Origin: Batillaria attramentaria
Lineage: Eukaryota; Mollusca; Gastropoda; Batillariidae
Assembly (NCBI GenBank): GCA_018292915.2
Contig: JACVVK020000141.1
Span: 1-64,000 of the forward strand
DNA: 64,000 nt
Direction: 5' to 3'
Every line of letters begins with the position of its first letter. Within the stretch, counting starts at the first letter, position 1. Both the position numbers and the translations under genes were made by a program. Below the pieces are notes generated by a model, which saw only the letters and a program-made list of their open reading frames with translations, was not told the DNA's origin and made no database searches. Positions 11,527 to 22,917 of this stretch are shown here, piece by piece.

Positions 11527-11996
11527 AGTTGCTTAGGAGAGATGCTTACTTGCGCGCCGCCTCCTTGCCTGGGGATGTCAAGTTTAGCTGTCTCCGCTCC
11601 TCCACTGATTCGCAAGCTGTTTTCGGACCAGAGGCCACTACTGCTGTTACGAACTATCGCTTGCAGGCCAGAGCGTTCGCCAAACCCAAGCCCTCCGCCC
11701 CGCCTAAGCCACCTCCTCCCTCTCAGCCCGGGGAAAGGTGGTGGCACATCATCGATCTGAGCACGCTCAACCTGCAGACAGCTCGAGCGCTACGTCTGTC
11801 TGTTCTCCCGGGCGATTACGCAATGAGTCTAGACGTAACGGTACGCGTTTATACCGATGCATGGGTCGGCCCAACGCTACAAACGTTTTGCCATGTGATG
11901 TTAAGTTCACAGGTGCATAAGACCTTTTTCTTCATACATACCACGTGTTACGTTAAAATGTACACTACAACACTCACACAGGTCATATTTGTATGA
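11427..11996 (+). pseudogene. Possible DIRS-like retroelement fragment
   Basis: A 189-codon frame contains LLRRDAYLR and VFGPEATTAV, then a Pro-rich stretch, then a YTDAWVG stretch that recalls the YTDAS box near the RNase H of tyrosine-recombinase retroelements. The resemblance is from memory of the family style and is weak. The first 100 bases overlap the inverted repeat ending at 11526, so the true fragment would begin near 11527. Confidence 0.25.
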
Positions 11997-12184
11997 CAGT
12001 AACAAAATTGTTCGGTTCATTTGTCGATTAACAGGAAATCAGTGAAAAACGAGGCACTAATTCCAGATAATCTTGCACTGACTTTCAACACTGATGCCTC
12101 TAGGGCCGTTTCAGAGAATATGCTGACTTGAAAAGCCTGAGTTATTTCACAGTTTGCAAATATCTTTACCCACTGCTCCGTCGT

Positions 12185-13482
12185 CGGCTACAATCTACCT
12201 ACCTGTCTGTTTTCGCACTGGCTACAATCCACCTACAGCCCTGGCTACGATCCACCTTCTATGTGTCATGTGTTTGATTCATTTACTGCACAATTTAGCA
12301 TGCACATTGATGGTTTCCATTCTCACATTGCAGATACTGCTTGGCTACTCCTGTGTTTTCTCTGCTACAGACATGGAACCTTCGGAATTCTTATGCTGGC
12401 ACTGTGTAAACAAGAACACAAATGCAACTTCGGCAATACAAAAAAGCTAACCCACAAACAATAATGACAAAAAGCAAACAAAGAAAAAATGTCAGAAAAA
12501 AAATCTATATTCAGGATTTGGCACGACATCAAAGCAGCATTCATTCTCTGAAAATAATAATAATAATAATAATTCTGCATCTGTTTATTCCTACACATGA
12601 CAAATGGATCCATGAGAAACTACTTTTAAACGTTTTAAACTTAAAGTCAAACGACTAGAACACCTGAAACTGACTTTTTCCCAAGAAAAACAGCTTGCCA
12701 TGAACTTTTTTTAAAAAAAGTGCAGATCTCGCTCTCTCTGTTGCTTGTCCATAATGCAAAAATGGGCTTATGCTTTATTCTTTTACTGAGCACCTTTTCA
12801 AGCTTGAAGCATGCTTGAATAAGCCAGCACATCTTGCACATGAGAAAATGGGCTTTTCGTCATGAGTGTGGAGATGCTGTTCGAGATCGGCTCTCTTGTA
12901 GAACTGTTTGCCACATGTCTGGCACTCATGCAATGAGGGCTGCTTGGGTTTGCAAACATGGCGTTGGCGTTTTGTGCTCCTTTCGTGGGAGAAGGTAGCA
13001 TTGCATGCACTGCATTTGTAGGGTTTTATTTTGAAATGGACGGTATTAACATGGGAATGCAGTTCTTTCAAGGTGAAAACTTCTTGTCACAAACTGTACA
13101 CTTGAGGCGAAGACAGCCTTTGTGATTGTGGTTCCTCTGTGGTTCCTTTGTGATGTGTGTACGCAGGGACGGGCGGTGACCGTACGAAATCCCACACTCT
13201 GCACAAAGATGTCGTTTGGGCTTGACACTGCTTTTCCCCCGGGGTTGACGTGAGAGTGGGTTGAAAAAACTCACCGCAAAGACCTGGTTCCGTTTGTGCA
13301 AGTTCTTCACTTACATCCAGAAAACTTTCTACATAAATTCCTGACAGTTCCATCTGAAACAAGCAAATGAAAACCTCTTATTCTAGGCTTTTCATGAACG
13401 AGAAACTTAGGTGGATTGTAGCCGGATCTAAATCAAGACGGTAGGCGGATTGTAGCCTACGCAAAAGATGGATTGTAGCCGA
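12185..13482. other. Segment bordered by triplicated inverted 16-bp motif
   Basis: The motif GGCTACAATCCACCTA occurs three times in forward orientation (12186, 12220, 12243; minor changes) and three times inverted (13409-13424, 13441-13458, 13467-13482). The two clusters border the zinc-finger exon. Clustered subterminal repeats of this sort are known in some DNA transposons, but no outer termini or target duplication were found. Confidence 0.5.
12771..13353 (-). pseudogene. C2H2 zinc-finger terminal exon, frame-broken
   Basis: On the minus strand a splice-acceptor-like TTGTTTCAG precedes the block at about 13353. Finger modules follow: HLCAECG...THITK, KCTVCDKKFS...HVNTVH, YKCSACNATFS...RHVC (C2HC), HECQTCGKQF...HLHTH, and a last finger (FSCARCAGLF) that lacks its histidines. 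One base is missing near 13070: CTVCDKKFS and LKELHSHV lie in different frames, and the spacing would be canonical with one extra base. A further frame change lies near 13260. The frame ends in a stop that overlaps an AATAAA (12773-12778). Probably a DNA-binding protein relic; an assembly error cannot be excluded. Confidence 0.65.
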
Positions 13483-13648
13483 GCATTTGATAGTATCACT
13501 TTTCTTTTTTCATTTGCTTGCGATGTAGGCCACTAAGAATGCTAAGTTTTGAAAGGTAAGTGCAAAATATATCAGAAAACAAAACAAAGACAAAAAATAT
13601 GTTCTTTCTGTCAGCAACTTCGGACAATTGTCGATGAAATTGCAAATC

Positions 13649-13886
13649 ACCCTTATGTGGGGGAAAAGGACGTTAAACTCCTAAACACCCACCCTCTCTC
13701 TCTCTCTCTCTCTCTCCCTTCTTCCCCCACCCGGCCCCACCCCCAGTCACGTGGCTAATCGGTCGAAGTCGTAGAGGATCTAGTGTCATTGGTAGAACTT
13801 GGAGAGGGGAGAACCGGCAACAATAACAACAAAACAGACAAAATAAAATGAAGTTTGGAGAAACAACTTTGTAGGATGAGGCCGTT
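13649..13886 (+). repeat. Body of the SINE-containing composite repeat, partial copy
   Basis: Matches 15120-15364 and the reverse complement of 23358-23625: GGACGTTAAACTCCTAAAC, a (CT)n run, CAGTCACGTGGCTAATCGG and the terminal GGCCGTTCCTCCTTGTT. Confidence 0.75.
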
Positions 13887-13906
13887 CCTCCTTGTTAACT
13901 GTGACG

Positions 13907-14038
13907 CGGACGGAGAAAAAATTCACGGAGACCACCACAGCATTAGGGGCCTGTGCTCTACTGATTTCTGTAATAAAAAGTTAGGATTAAATTTGTTCTA
14001 CCTTCCGCTATATAAAAAGCCTAATTAGACTAGCCTAT
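13907..14038 (-). repeat. Solo terminus of the foldback element family
   Basis: Reverse complement of 7744-7875, from GTGACGCGGACGGAG to the outer end CTAGCCTA. It shows the family is multicopy and confirms the outer terminus inferred for 7744. Confidence 0.75.
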
Positions 14039-14563
14039 AAGAATAACTGAACTTTTAGATAAACATAGCTTTTTTAAGTTTCTGTGAGAAGCACCAGTCA
14101 AAAGAGTTCCAAATTTGCGATTTCATAAGTACAATCCAAGGTATTCTAGTCCACGTTTCACCAGCCCTCTAGATCTTCCAGATTTTATGTAAAAATTAAT
14201 TCAGTCAGGGAAGTCACAAAAGCAACAGGGAAATCACAAGACATGCACAAGCATCATCTGTGATACCACCAGTGTGAGGCTGACGTCAAACGCTTAGTTC
14301 ACAGACAAAATCAGCAAGTATCGTCACTGCCTCCGACATTTCACCAGCTCTCTAGATCTTCCAGATTTCATGTGAAAAATAATTCAATCGGGGAAGCCAC
14401 AAAGCCAACTAGGGAACTCACAAGACATAAAACAAGCATCCTCAGACGATCTCAGTGCTAGGGGTTGACGTCAAAAGTTTAGTTCACGGAATTGACGTCA
14501 TCTCTCTCTCTCTCTCTCTCTCTGTATGACGACCTGCCTGAGGCTGACGTCAAATGTTTAGCA

Positions 14564-14961
14564 AATAAAAGCGACACAAAAGGGACAGAAACCACTTAAC
14601 TTTGACAAAGGACGGCACAGGTCGACGTTTCGGCTTACGCCTTCTTCAGGACATAAACAAATGGGACATAACTTCAACAAACAAGCAAAAGGTAACTCTG
14701 CGGACGTACTGACATACACGGCGCGGAAAAAAAAAAAAAAAAAAAAAAGGTGGGCGAGAAAAGGACCAGAAAAAAATAGCAAAATTATCACAACATCCAT
14801 CCTTAGGTGACAGAAGACCATGGACTGTGTGTGAAAAAAAAAAAAAAATGTTGGGCAGAAAAGAACAAAAAAGAATAGTGAAAATTAGCAATCACAACAC
14901 CCATCCTTTGGTGACAAGGACCATGGATTGTGTGTGAAAAAAGTTCAGAGGGTTTAGTTTA
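14564..14961. mobile_element. Insertion of about 400 bp with 10-bp target duplication
   Basis: AAATGTTTAG stands on both sides (14554-14563 and 14952-14961), while the homologous inverted copy near 32216 has it once, uninterrupted. The insert contains GTCGACGTTTCGGCTTACG followed by CCTTCTTCAGG, two long A-runs and a tandem pair of a block ending CCATGGAYTGTGTGTGAA. It has no coding frame. The type is unknown; A-runs and the target duplication are compatible with retroposition. Confidence 0.7.
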
Positions 14962-15003
14962 AATGTTTAGTTCACGGAACTGACGTCTCTCTCTCTCTGG
15001 GGA

Positions 15004-15170
15004 GCCAGGGTGGCCGAATGGTAGAGCGTTGGACTTTCAATGCTTGGGTCGAGAGTTCAAATCCCGGCTGGGGCGAAATATTTGTGCTGGCCTTTTTCTC
15101 GTTGCCCCGTCTTTGATATCACCCTTATGTGGTGGAAAAGGACGTTAAACTCCTAAACACCCACCCACCC
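15004..15170 (+). repeat. tRNA-derived SINE head
   Basis: A box TGGCCGAATGG (15011-15021) and B box AGTTCAAATCC (15054-15064) are spaced as in a pol III type-2 promoter. The acceptor ends do not pair well, so this is a tRNA-like SINE promoter and not a tRNA gene. Downstream is GGACGTTAAACTCCTAAAC (15140). The 90-bp copy at 38325-38414 ends in CACCCACCC at this point, suggesting the SINE proper stops near 15170. Confidence 0.75.
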
Positions 15171-15372
15171 TCCCTCTCTCTCTCTCTTTTTCCCCCACCC
15201 GGCCCCACCCCCAGTCACGTGGCTAATCGGTCGAGGTCGTAGAGGATCTAGTGTCATTGGTAGAACTTGGAGAGGGGAGAACCGGCAACAATAACAACAA
15301 AACAGACAACATAAAATCAAGTTTGGAGAAACAACTTTGTAGCACGGGGCCGTTCGTCCTTGTTTTTCCTTC

Positions 15373-18300
15373 AGGTACATCCTTACTGCAGAGGTCTGTT
15401 AAGATGCCATTTACATGAGCTACGATTCTTGCATTGTAATTTCGATAAATGGAAGTTGATTGTTGTTTTGATAAAACAATACACTAGTTTATGTTGTATT
15501 ACTGAAGGCTCCGATATTTTTCAAGTTCTTCATGATTCTTGCATTGTAATTCAGTAAATGAAAAGTTGTTGTTGTGGCCTTTACCGTTACCCATGTTCCT
15601 GTTGTATTACTTTGAGGCTCTAGTGTTTCTTAGTCGCAATTCTTGCATTGTACTTTAATAGATACACATTTTAGGTCAGAAGTTTTTTGTAGGAGTAAAT
15701 TAGTGGTTGTGTCGTTTTTTTTTTTATGAACTGTTACTCACGTTCCTGTTGTATATCTTTATGGCTAAGTTGGTTGTCATACATGGTTCTTGCACTGTGA
15801 TTTAGTTAAATGAAGGTTTTTTTCTTGTTGTTTTGGTGACACCGTATTCGAATTTTTGTTGTATTACTTGAGGCTTCAGTGTTGTGTATTCGCAATTCGT
15901 ATTGTATTGTAATTTAGTAGATACAAGGCTTTTGTTCCGAAGTTTGAAAAGAAATGGTGGTTGTGTTTCTTTGCTATGCACCGTTACACACGTTCCTGTT
16001 GAAAATCTTTATGGCTAAACTGTTTGTCACACATGATTCGTTACTAAATCTCAATAAGGAGCGCCACATAGAAGTGGACCACTAATGAATTTCTCAAGAT
16101 CTCCATGAAACTCTTTCTTTTCCCTTGAGGTACATCCTTTCTGCAGTGGGCTGTAATGGTGCCATTTAAATGGAGCTATGACTCTTGCATTGTAATTTAG
16201 AAAAATGAAAGTTGATTGTTATTTTGATAAAATAATACACTAGTTTATGTTGTATTACTGAAGGCTCCGATATTTTTCAAGTTCTTCATGATTCGTGCAT
16301 TGTAATTCGATACATGAAAAGTTGTCGTTGTGACCTTAACCGTTACCCATGTTCCTGTGGTATTACTTTGAGGCCCCAGTGTTTCTTATTCGCAATTTTT
16401 GCATTGTACTTTAGTAGATACAATTTTTTTGTATAGATTAGTGGTTGTTTCTCTTTGTTATAAACTGTTACTCACGTTCCTGTTGTATATTTTTATGGCT
16501 AAGTTGGTTGTCATACATGGTTCTTGTACTGTGATTTAGTTAAATGAAGGTTTATTGTTGTTGATTTGATGACACCGTAGTCGAATGTCTGTTGTATTAC
16601 TTTGAGGCTTCAGTGTTCTGTATTCGCAATTCTTGTGTTATACTTCAGTAGATACAAGGCCTTTGTTCGGAAGTTCAAAACAAAAAGGTGGTTGTATTTC
16701 TTTGTTATGACCCTTACTCACGTTCCTGTTGTATATCTTTGTGGCTAAACTGGTTGTCATACATGATACAAGAGTCTCAATAGGGAGGGACACATAGAAC
16801 ACAAGAAGTGGACCACTGATGAATTTCTCATCTCTGGCTAAACTGTTTGTCACACATGATTCGTTACTAAGTCTCAATAAGGAGCGCCACATAGAAGAGG
16901 ACCACTAATGAATTTCTCATGATCTCGATGAAACTTTCTTTCCCCTTGAGGTACATCCTTTCTGCAGTGGTCTGTTAAGGTGTCATTTAGATGGAGTTAT
17001 GAATCTTCCATCGTAATTCAGATAAATGAAAGTTGATTGTTGTTTTGATTTAAAAAAAAAAAAACAAAAACAACAAAAAAACGCTAGTTTATGTTGTATT
17101 ACTGAAGGCTCCGAAGTTTCTCAAGTTCTTCTTGATTCTTGCATTGTAATTTAGTAAATGAAAAGTTGTTGTTGTGACCTTAACCGTTACCCATGTTCCT
17201 GTTGTATTAGTTTGAGGCTCAATTGTTTCTTATTCGCAATTTTTGCATTCTATTTTAATAGATACACTTTTTTTGTATAGGTTAGTGGTTGTTTCTCTTT
17301 GTTATAAACTGTTACTCACGTTCCTGTTGTATATCTTAATGGCTAAGTTCGTTGTCATACATGGTTCTTGTACTGTGATTTAGTTAAATGAAGGTGTGAT
17401 GAAAATGCCCTGGACTTGGTAACTGTAGAGCATGTGTGTGCAGTTAGGTATCACTATCAGCCAGGGAGAGTGCTAGCACTAACAGCGATAAGATCGCACA
17501 CCTGGCGTTCTTGGGTTTTCCCCAGCGCTGTACAGCGATCCCGGCCGCGGCCAGTGCTTAACGAGAGTAGTGTCCCTTGCTCTCGGGTCAGCAGGTCAAG
17601 GCGGTGATTACCTCCCTTGTTTTTACTTTTAGGAAGAAGTTGTTTATGTTGTACATGTAATTCTAGTGTCTAGAGAGCAACTCTCTGGTTTATTTTTATA
17701 GGAGAATGTCGAGTAAGATATCTCGGAACTATGGAAGGAAAGGTTTAAGGTTTTCAAAGCAGAATGGGGTAAAATATTCCCTAGTCTTTTTAAGTATTCT
17801 GACTCTACCTATTTCTGAACGAGTTTGGTATCAGTTGGGGAAAATTTCTAAGTTCAGAAACTGGAGGTAAGTGTACCACACACCTTACCGAGTCTATGCT
17901 CTCGCATAGGCGCCAAGGGGCACGGAAATCTTTCACTCTCTCGAGTGAAATCTGAGTACTGTCCCGAGCGATGCTATCCGATAGTAACGGCAATGGTATC
18001 ACTATAGCTCAAATCCAGGGATCTCTCTACACTTTGGACTCAGGACTTCACTTTGGACTTGGGACTTGCACCTAATTTCGGGCAGAGGAAAAGCTTGCTC
18101 TCTCGAGCTTGACTGAGTACAAAACCCGTGTTGGATGCTTGTCCTTTGGCCATTGCTCTCTTCTTATTCGTACGGATTTCTGGTAGGTACTGGGTGGGTT
18201 GTCTTGACTGTGGTGTTCCGTTTGTCCGGAAAGTATTCCCCCTGCACTACGGAAGAAATCCACTGACTTCGGTCGAATTTGTTGTACTGTACATTTTGTG

Positions 18301-20340
18301 TTTCTTTTGCTTTCTCCCGCCTCTTTCGTCCACAGAGGGTGCCAGGGTTGGAGCGGAGTGTAGGCTCTGTACACTCCGCAGCACTTGCGGTTACTGGCAC
18401 CACCCCATTGTCCGTTATCCGCATTTGGAAATAGTAATTCCATGCGTCGAGAGTCTTTACCACTCTACTAACTTTGTGTTTAGATGTGATCCCTCACCCC
18501 TAATCTCTTCAAACTCTTGGCTATCCCTTCCCCACCCCTTGTGTTGAGCGTTACGCACTGGCCACTAACACCGCCCAGGAGTCTTCTCCCAGGCGGGACT
18601 TGTGGCCTTCCAAAGATGCGTTAAATGTGCTCTTGTGTCGTCTGTCGCTAGGCTCTGTGTTGGGGCGGGGTTAGGTAGGGATAATGCTGGGTGTAGGTAG
18701 TATTGTCGTGTATCGATAGGTGATAGATTTTACGTACAGGTTAGCTGCAACCGGGTTTCGTCCTAGTTGCACAGGTTTAGACCCTTCTTTAGATGCGTAG
18801 GAGTTAGAACGCGGAGGCAGGGGGTTTAATTGTTGGTAGTCCTTATTTGGTGTGTTATGGTTCTGCCAATTACTCTTAGTGCTTACTATTTTCTTTACTC
18901 ATGAACAGTGAACAATATATTTTTGTTCGAACGATCCCATGTTCCTTTTTATAGTATTTTGCCTTGCTTTTCCTTGATTAAAACTTTTATTCTCTTATTC
19001 TGGGAAGTTTGGCTAATTTTGTTGTTTCGTGTCTTGTGTTGTTGTGTGTGTTGTGTTGGTGTCTACCGCCGTCCTGACAAACAGCTTCAGACACCAGCAT
19101 AGCGGACCTAGCACGCGACAACATTAAACATAATTCATAGTGATATAGCAGGCGGCACTACAAAGGTTTATTGTTGTTGATTTGATGACACCGTAGTCGA
19201 ATGTCTGTTGTATTACTTTGAGGCTTCAGTGTTCTGTATTCGCAATTCTTGTGTTATACTTCAGTAGATACAAGGCCTTTGTTCGGAAGTTCAAAACAAA
19301 AAGGTGGTTGTATTTCTTTGTTATGAACCGTTACTCACGTTCCTGTTGTATATCTTTGTGGCTAAACTGGTTGTCATACATGATACAAGAGTCTCAATAG
19401 GGAGGGACACATAGAACACAAGAAGTGGACCACTGATGAATTTCTCATCTCTGGCTAAACTGTTTGTCACACATGATTCGTTACTAAGTCTCAATAAGGA
19501 GCGCCACATAGAAGTGGACCACTAATGAATTTCTCATGATCTCGATGAAACTTTTTTTCTCTATGAGGTACATCCTTTCTCTTTGTTATAAACTGTTACT
19601 CACGTTCCTGTTGTATATTTTTATGGCTAAGTTCGTTGTCATACATGATTCTTGCACTGTGATTTAGTTAGATGAAGGTTTATTGTTGTTGTTTTGATGA
19701 CACTGTAGTTGAATTTCTGTTGTATTACTTTGAGGCTCCAGTGTTCTATATTCGCAATTCTTGTGTTGTACTTTAGTAGATACAAGGCTTTTGTTCGGAA
19801 GTTTTTTTTACAAAAAAAAAAAATAATAATAATAATAATTATTTAAAAAAAATGGTGGTTGTGTTTCTTTGTTGTGAACCGTTAGTGAGTTACTCACGTT
19901 CCTGTTGTATATCTTTATGGCTAAACTGGTTGTCATACATGATTCGTACTTTAGTAGATACATTTTTTTTTTTTTTTTTGGTCAGAAGTGGGTTTTTTTA
20001 ATAAATGAATTAGTGGTTGTGTCTCTTTGATATGAACTGTTAATCACGTTCCTGTTGTATATCTTTATGACTAAGTTTGTTGTCATGCATGGTTCTTGCA
20101 TTGTGATTTAGTTAAGTGAGGGTTCATTGTTGTTTTCATCACACCGTAGTCGATTTTCTGTTGTATTACTTAAGGCTGCGAAGTTTCTCAAGTTGTTCAT
20201 GATTCTTGCATTGTAATTCAGTAAATGAAAAGTTGTTGTTGTGACCTTAACCGTTACCCATGTTCTTGTTGGATTACTTTGATGCTCCAGTGTTTTATAT
20301 TCGCAATTCATGCATTGTCCTCTAGTAGAGATAAGGTTTT
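15373..20340 (+). repeat. Tandem array of about 0.75-0.85 kb units
   Basis: Units begin with AGGTACATCC at 15373, 16127, 16949 and 19566. Within a unit, subrepeats share GTTCCTGTTGTAT, TTGAGGCTYCAGTG, ATTCGCAATT and TAGATACAAGGC. The 16548-16948 and 19163-19565 stretches are almost identical, so some duplication is recent. Unit 3 is split by a 1.77 kb insertion. No protein-like frame occurs; matching short minus-strand frames are just the same repeat read twice. Confidence 0.8.
17395..19162. mobile_element. Solo-LTR-like insertion, 1768 bp
   Basis: Begins TGTGATG and ends CACTACA (imperfect inverted ends TGTRRTG). It is flanked by AAGG on both sides (17391-17394, 19163-19166), and other array units read GAAGGTTTATTG without a break. 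TG...CA ends and a 4-bp duplication fit a long solo LTR. No open frame supports a coding element. Orientation is not decided. Confidence 0.65.
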
Positions 20341-20351
20341 GTCCAGAAGTT

Positions 20352-20402
20352 TTGCGTTCACTTGTGTAATATAGGGAGTCTGTATAATAACCCTGCGTCG
20401 TC

Positions 20403-20455
<53 letters not shown>

Positions 20456-20720
20456 AGTAAACTTTAGCATCGGCATTTTCTCTACAAACGCCAGTGGCTT
20501 TAAACTTTGCATGATGATAGACATTGATAGGAACTTCAGCCATACCTGCATTCAGTGACCTTGGGTAAAGGTCAAGGCCATACAAGCTGTTTTTGGAAAA
20601 CGTTTTGGGGTCAAGATTATACAAGCTGTCCTGGGAAAATTGTAATACTGCCATTTCCTCAGGAACTACAAACACCAGAGACACGTGCCGTACATGGCAT
20701 AATGATAGATATAGTGACAA
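20352..20720 (+). repeat. TCAAGGTCA-rich interspersed repeat, copy 3
   Basis: Begins CACTTGTGTAATATAGGG, with a (TG)n tract at 20405-20451 in the place of the (CAGA)n tract of copy 1, then GTGACCTTGGGTAAAGGTCA near 20556. A further fragment related to the other end of the family lies at about 20960-21060 (GGCAGAAGCC, GGGTCAAGGTCAT). Confidence 0.7.
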
Positions 20721-21365
20721 GAGCTTTAAACAATGACGTCAGTAGTCGCGTTTGCCTGCAGGCATTTACCGGAGGAACTAACCCTGAATGCGCAAAAGCC
20801 TGCTCTGTCATTCGGTATCAAAACTGGCCGGTAGGAACGACTGTGCACCTTTATTCGTTCCCAGAGGAGCTACAGAATTTGTCCGTTCGCCTAGCTGTGA
20901 GACATACTAGGGACGTCAGCCTTTCCGCTTGATTTTTCGATCCCCCGTTAAAACATAATTAGAAAGGCAGAAGCCTTTTTGGTTCATTTGTGAAATGGGT
21001 CAAGGTCATACCCAAAAAAAGTTTGATTGTAAAGGTCTCATTACTATCACCATGCAAGGTTCAGTGTGCGCAAAGAGGCTCGGAAAATGTTACATGACGG
21101 GAGTTTATTTCTTCAATTCTGTGTTCATTGCTGAAGACTGTTATGTGGTGAATGCCGTTCGAAGAGCCCGTCGTCTTACCGAGAAATACGGTGACAGTCA
21201 GGCAAACACTCTTCGAGTAGCGAGTTCTTGTACTGACTACGGAAGAAGTCTTATTCACTCACAAAAAGACTCGTAAGCGCGTAGAAAAGTTACAGCTGTG
21301 TGGAGTTTATTACAGCACGTCTCTGGCATCACACGTACTGCACGCTCAAACTTCGCACATTTGAA
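20721..21365. other. Mostly unexplained segment
   Basis: Apart from the repeat fragment at about 20960-21060, nothing here could be assigned. Frames at 20555-20932 and 20995-21276 run through repeat sequence and are not convincing as genes. Confidence 0.3.
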
Positions 21366-21521
21366 TAGAGCTGTGAACCGGTTCAAAAATCCAAACCGGT
21401 TTTTTACCGTTTTTTTTAACTTCAAACCGGTTTTTTAAACCGGTGTTTTTTTCCGGTTCAGTCATCACCAAAAGGTGTTTGAGGTCTGCAAAAATATTGA
21501 CGTTTTATGCGATGCGTGTTC

Positions 21522-21570
<49 letters not shown>

Positions 21571-22870
21571 CAAGTGCATCAGCGATCAGGCTGCAGTAAA
21601 CTGATTGCTAGTCGTCAAAAATAAATCCTGGATAAACAAACAAACACACAAAACGAACAAACAGACAAGAAAAAAAGAGGAGGAGGAGGATGAAAACAAG
21701 AAGAAGAAGAACTTGTAAGAAGGAGGAGGAGGAGGAGGATGAGAAGAAGAAGAACTTGTAAGGAGAAGAAGGAGGAGGAGGAGGAGAAGAAGAAGAACTT
21801 GTAAGGAGAAGAAGAAGGAGGAGGAGGAGAAGAAGAAGAAGAACTTGTAAGGAAAAGAAGAAGGAGGGGTATGAGAAGAAGAAGAACTTGTAAGAAGAAG
21901 GAGGAGGAGGAGGAGAAAAATAAGAACTTGTAAGGAGAAGGAGGAGGAGGAGGAGAAGAAGAAAAAGAAGAACTTGTAAGGAGAAGAAGGAGGAGGAGGA
22001 GGAGAAGAAGAAGAAGAACTTGTAAGAAAAAGAAGGAGGAGAAAAAGAAAAAGAAGAGGACGAAGAAAGAAAGAAGGCAGGAAAGAAAGAAAGAAAGCAA
22101 ATCTAAAGTTTTGACCACTTTGCTGTATTTTCTTGAACAAGAACTTCTCAAACGCAACCTGACCATAATTCCCCCCCAAAATATAAACTTACTTCAGCCC
22201 ATAATTAATATTTTAAGTCCTCTGCTCTAGAGGGCTTGGGCCTAAATGTGAAATTAAAGTTGTTTTTTTTTCTAAAATAAAAGTTCTTAATTTCCTTACT
22301 AACATAGCATCCACTAGTAATACTTGAAACAAACGTGAAATAAAAATTTACATCAAAATAAAAGTTAGAAAATAAAAGCCATATACAGCATCTACTAATC
22401 CTACTGAACGCGAAATATTTTTTTTTTAAACCAAAAAACAAAACAAAAAACAAAACAAAACAAAAACAGCACAATTCTAGGAAGTCGTTTCGAAACGCGT
22501 GGCTTTCCTTTCAGTTTCTGTGTTCTTCAGTAATTGCGTCATAACAACTTATCAAATATCAATCATATCTCGCTGCAGCCCCACCCTGGAAGACTAAATT
22601 TGACAGTGCAAAATTACAGAGTTGACCCTTTCTTAATTTCTTAGTCCCTTTCACACCCATAACCCAACCAGCAGTTTCACATCAATGCGGAAAAAATGTC
22701 AACATTACCCCCCCCCCCCCCCACACACACACACACACACACTCCTCCTCCTCCCCCAACCCCAGCTTAGGTTACAGAGTAGGATACAGACGAGACTACA
22801 GGATCTGCAGATACGTTACAAGAATTCCAGCGGCCGCCAAGAGGAAATTAGAAGAAAAATGATGACTTAA
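21366..22870 (+). repeat. Duplicated unit, expanded copy A
   Basis: Starts GAGCTGTGAACCGGTTC and ends near GAATTCCAGCGGCCGCC (22825). Copy B at 22918-23357 has the same start, middle (CAGTAAACTGATTGCTAGTC) and end, but only about 440 bp. Copy A is longer because of the polypurine tract and an AT-rich stretch at 22185-22685. Confidence 0.75.
21664..22090 (+). repeat. Polypurine minisatellite, about 430 bp
   Basis: Units of the type GAAGAAGAACTTGTAAGGA plus GAAGGAGGAGGAGG recur about ten times. The strand is nearly all purine, so the minus strand gives long Ser/Phe-rich frames that are not genes. Mirror-symmetric GA runs of this length are candidates for triplex (H-DNA) formation. Confidence 0.85.
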
Positions 22871-22917
22871 GTAACTTTAGTACGTGTACTATGATCAAAA
22901 CACCGGTTCGCGGCAAC

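Larger units (their letters stand above)
14040..15364 (+). repeat. SINE-containing composite repeat, complete copy
   Basis: Two related blocks around GGCTGACGTCAAA and AGTTCACGGA, each about 200 bp, are followed by (CT)n, a tRNA-like head and the body ending GGGGCCGTTCGTCCTTG. The same order, inverted, is found at 32640-32047 continued at 23625-23358. The plus copy carries an extra insertion at 14564-14961. Confidence 0.7.

Noticed and set aside
15004..15077. A tRNA gene (A and B boxes, tRNA-like fold)
   Set aside because: Acceptor ends do not pair and the sequence continues into a multicopy SINE body; the minus copy at 32047-32176 shows the same structure.
16638..16892. Minus-strand frame shared with 19321-19509 (MWRSLLRLSNESC)
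   Set aside because: Identity between the two is explained by the tandem DNA repeat; no splice or homology support.
21586..22179. Long Ser/Phe-rich minus-strand frames
   Set aside because: They are translations of the polypurine minisatellite in two frames at once; no start context, no domain.
22713..22742. Functional role for the C-runs and (CA)n tracts
   Set aside because: Such tracts occur at dozens of places here and also vary between duplicated copies; treated as simple repeats.
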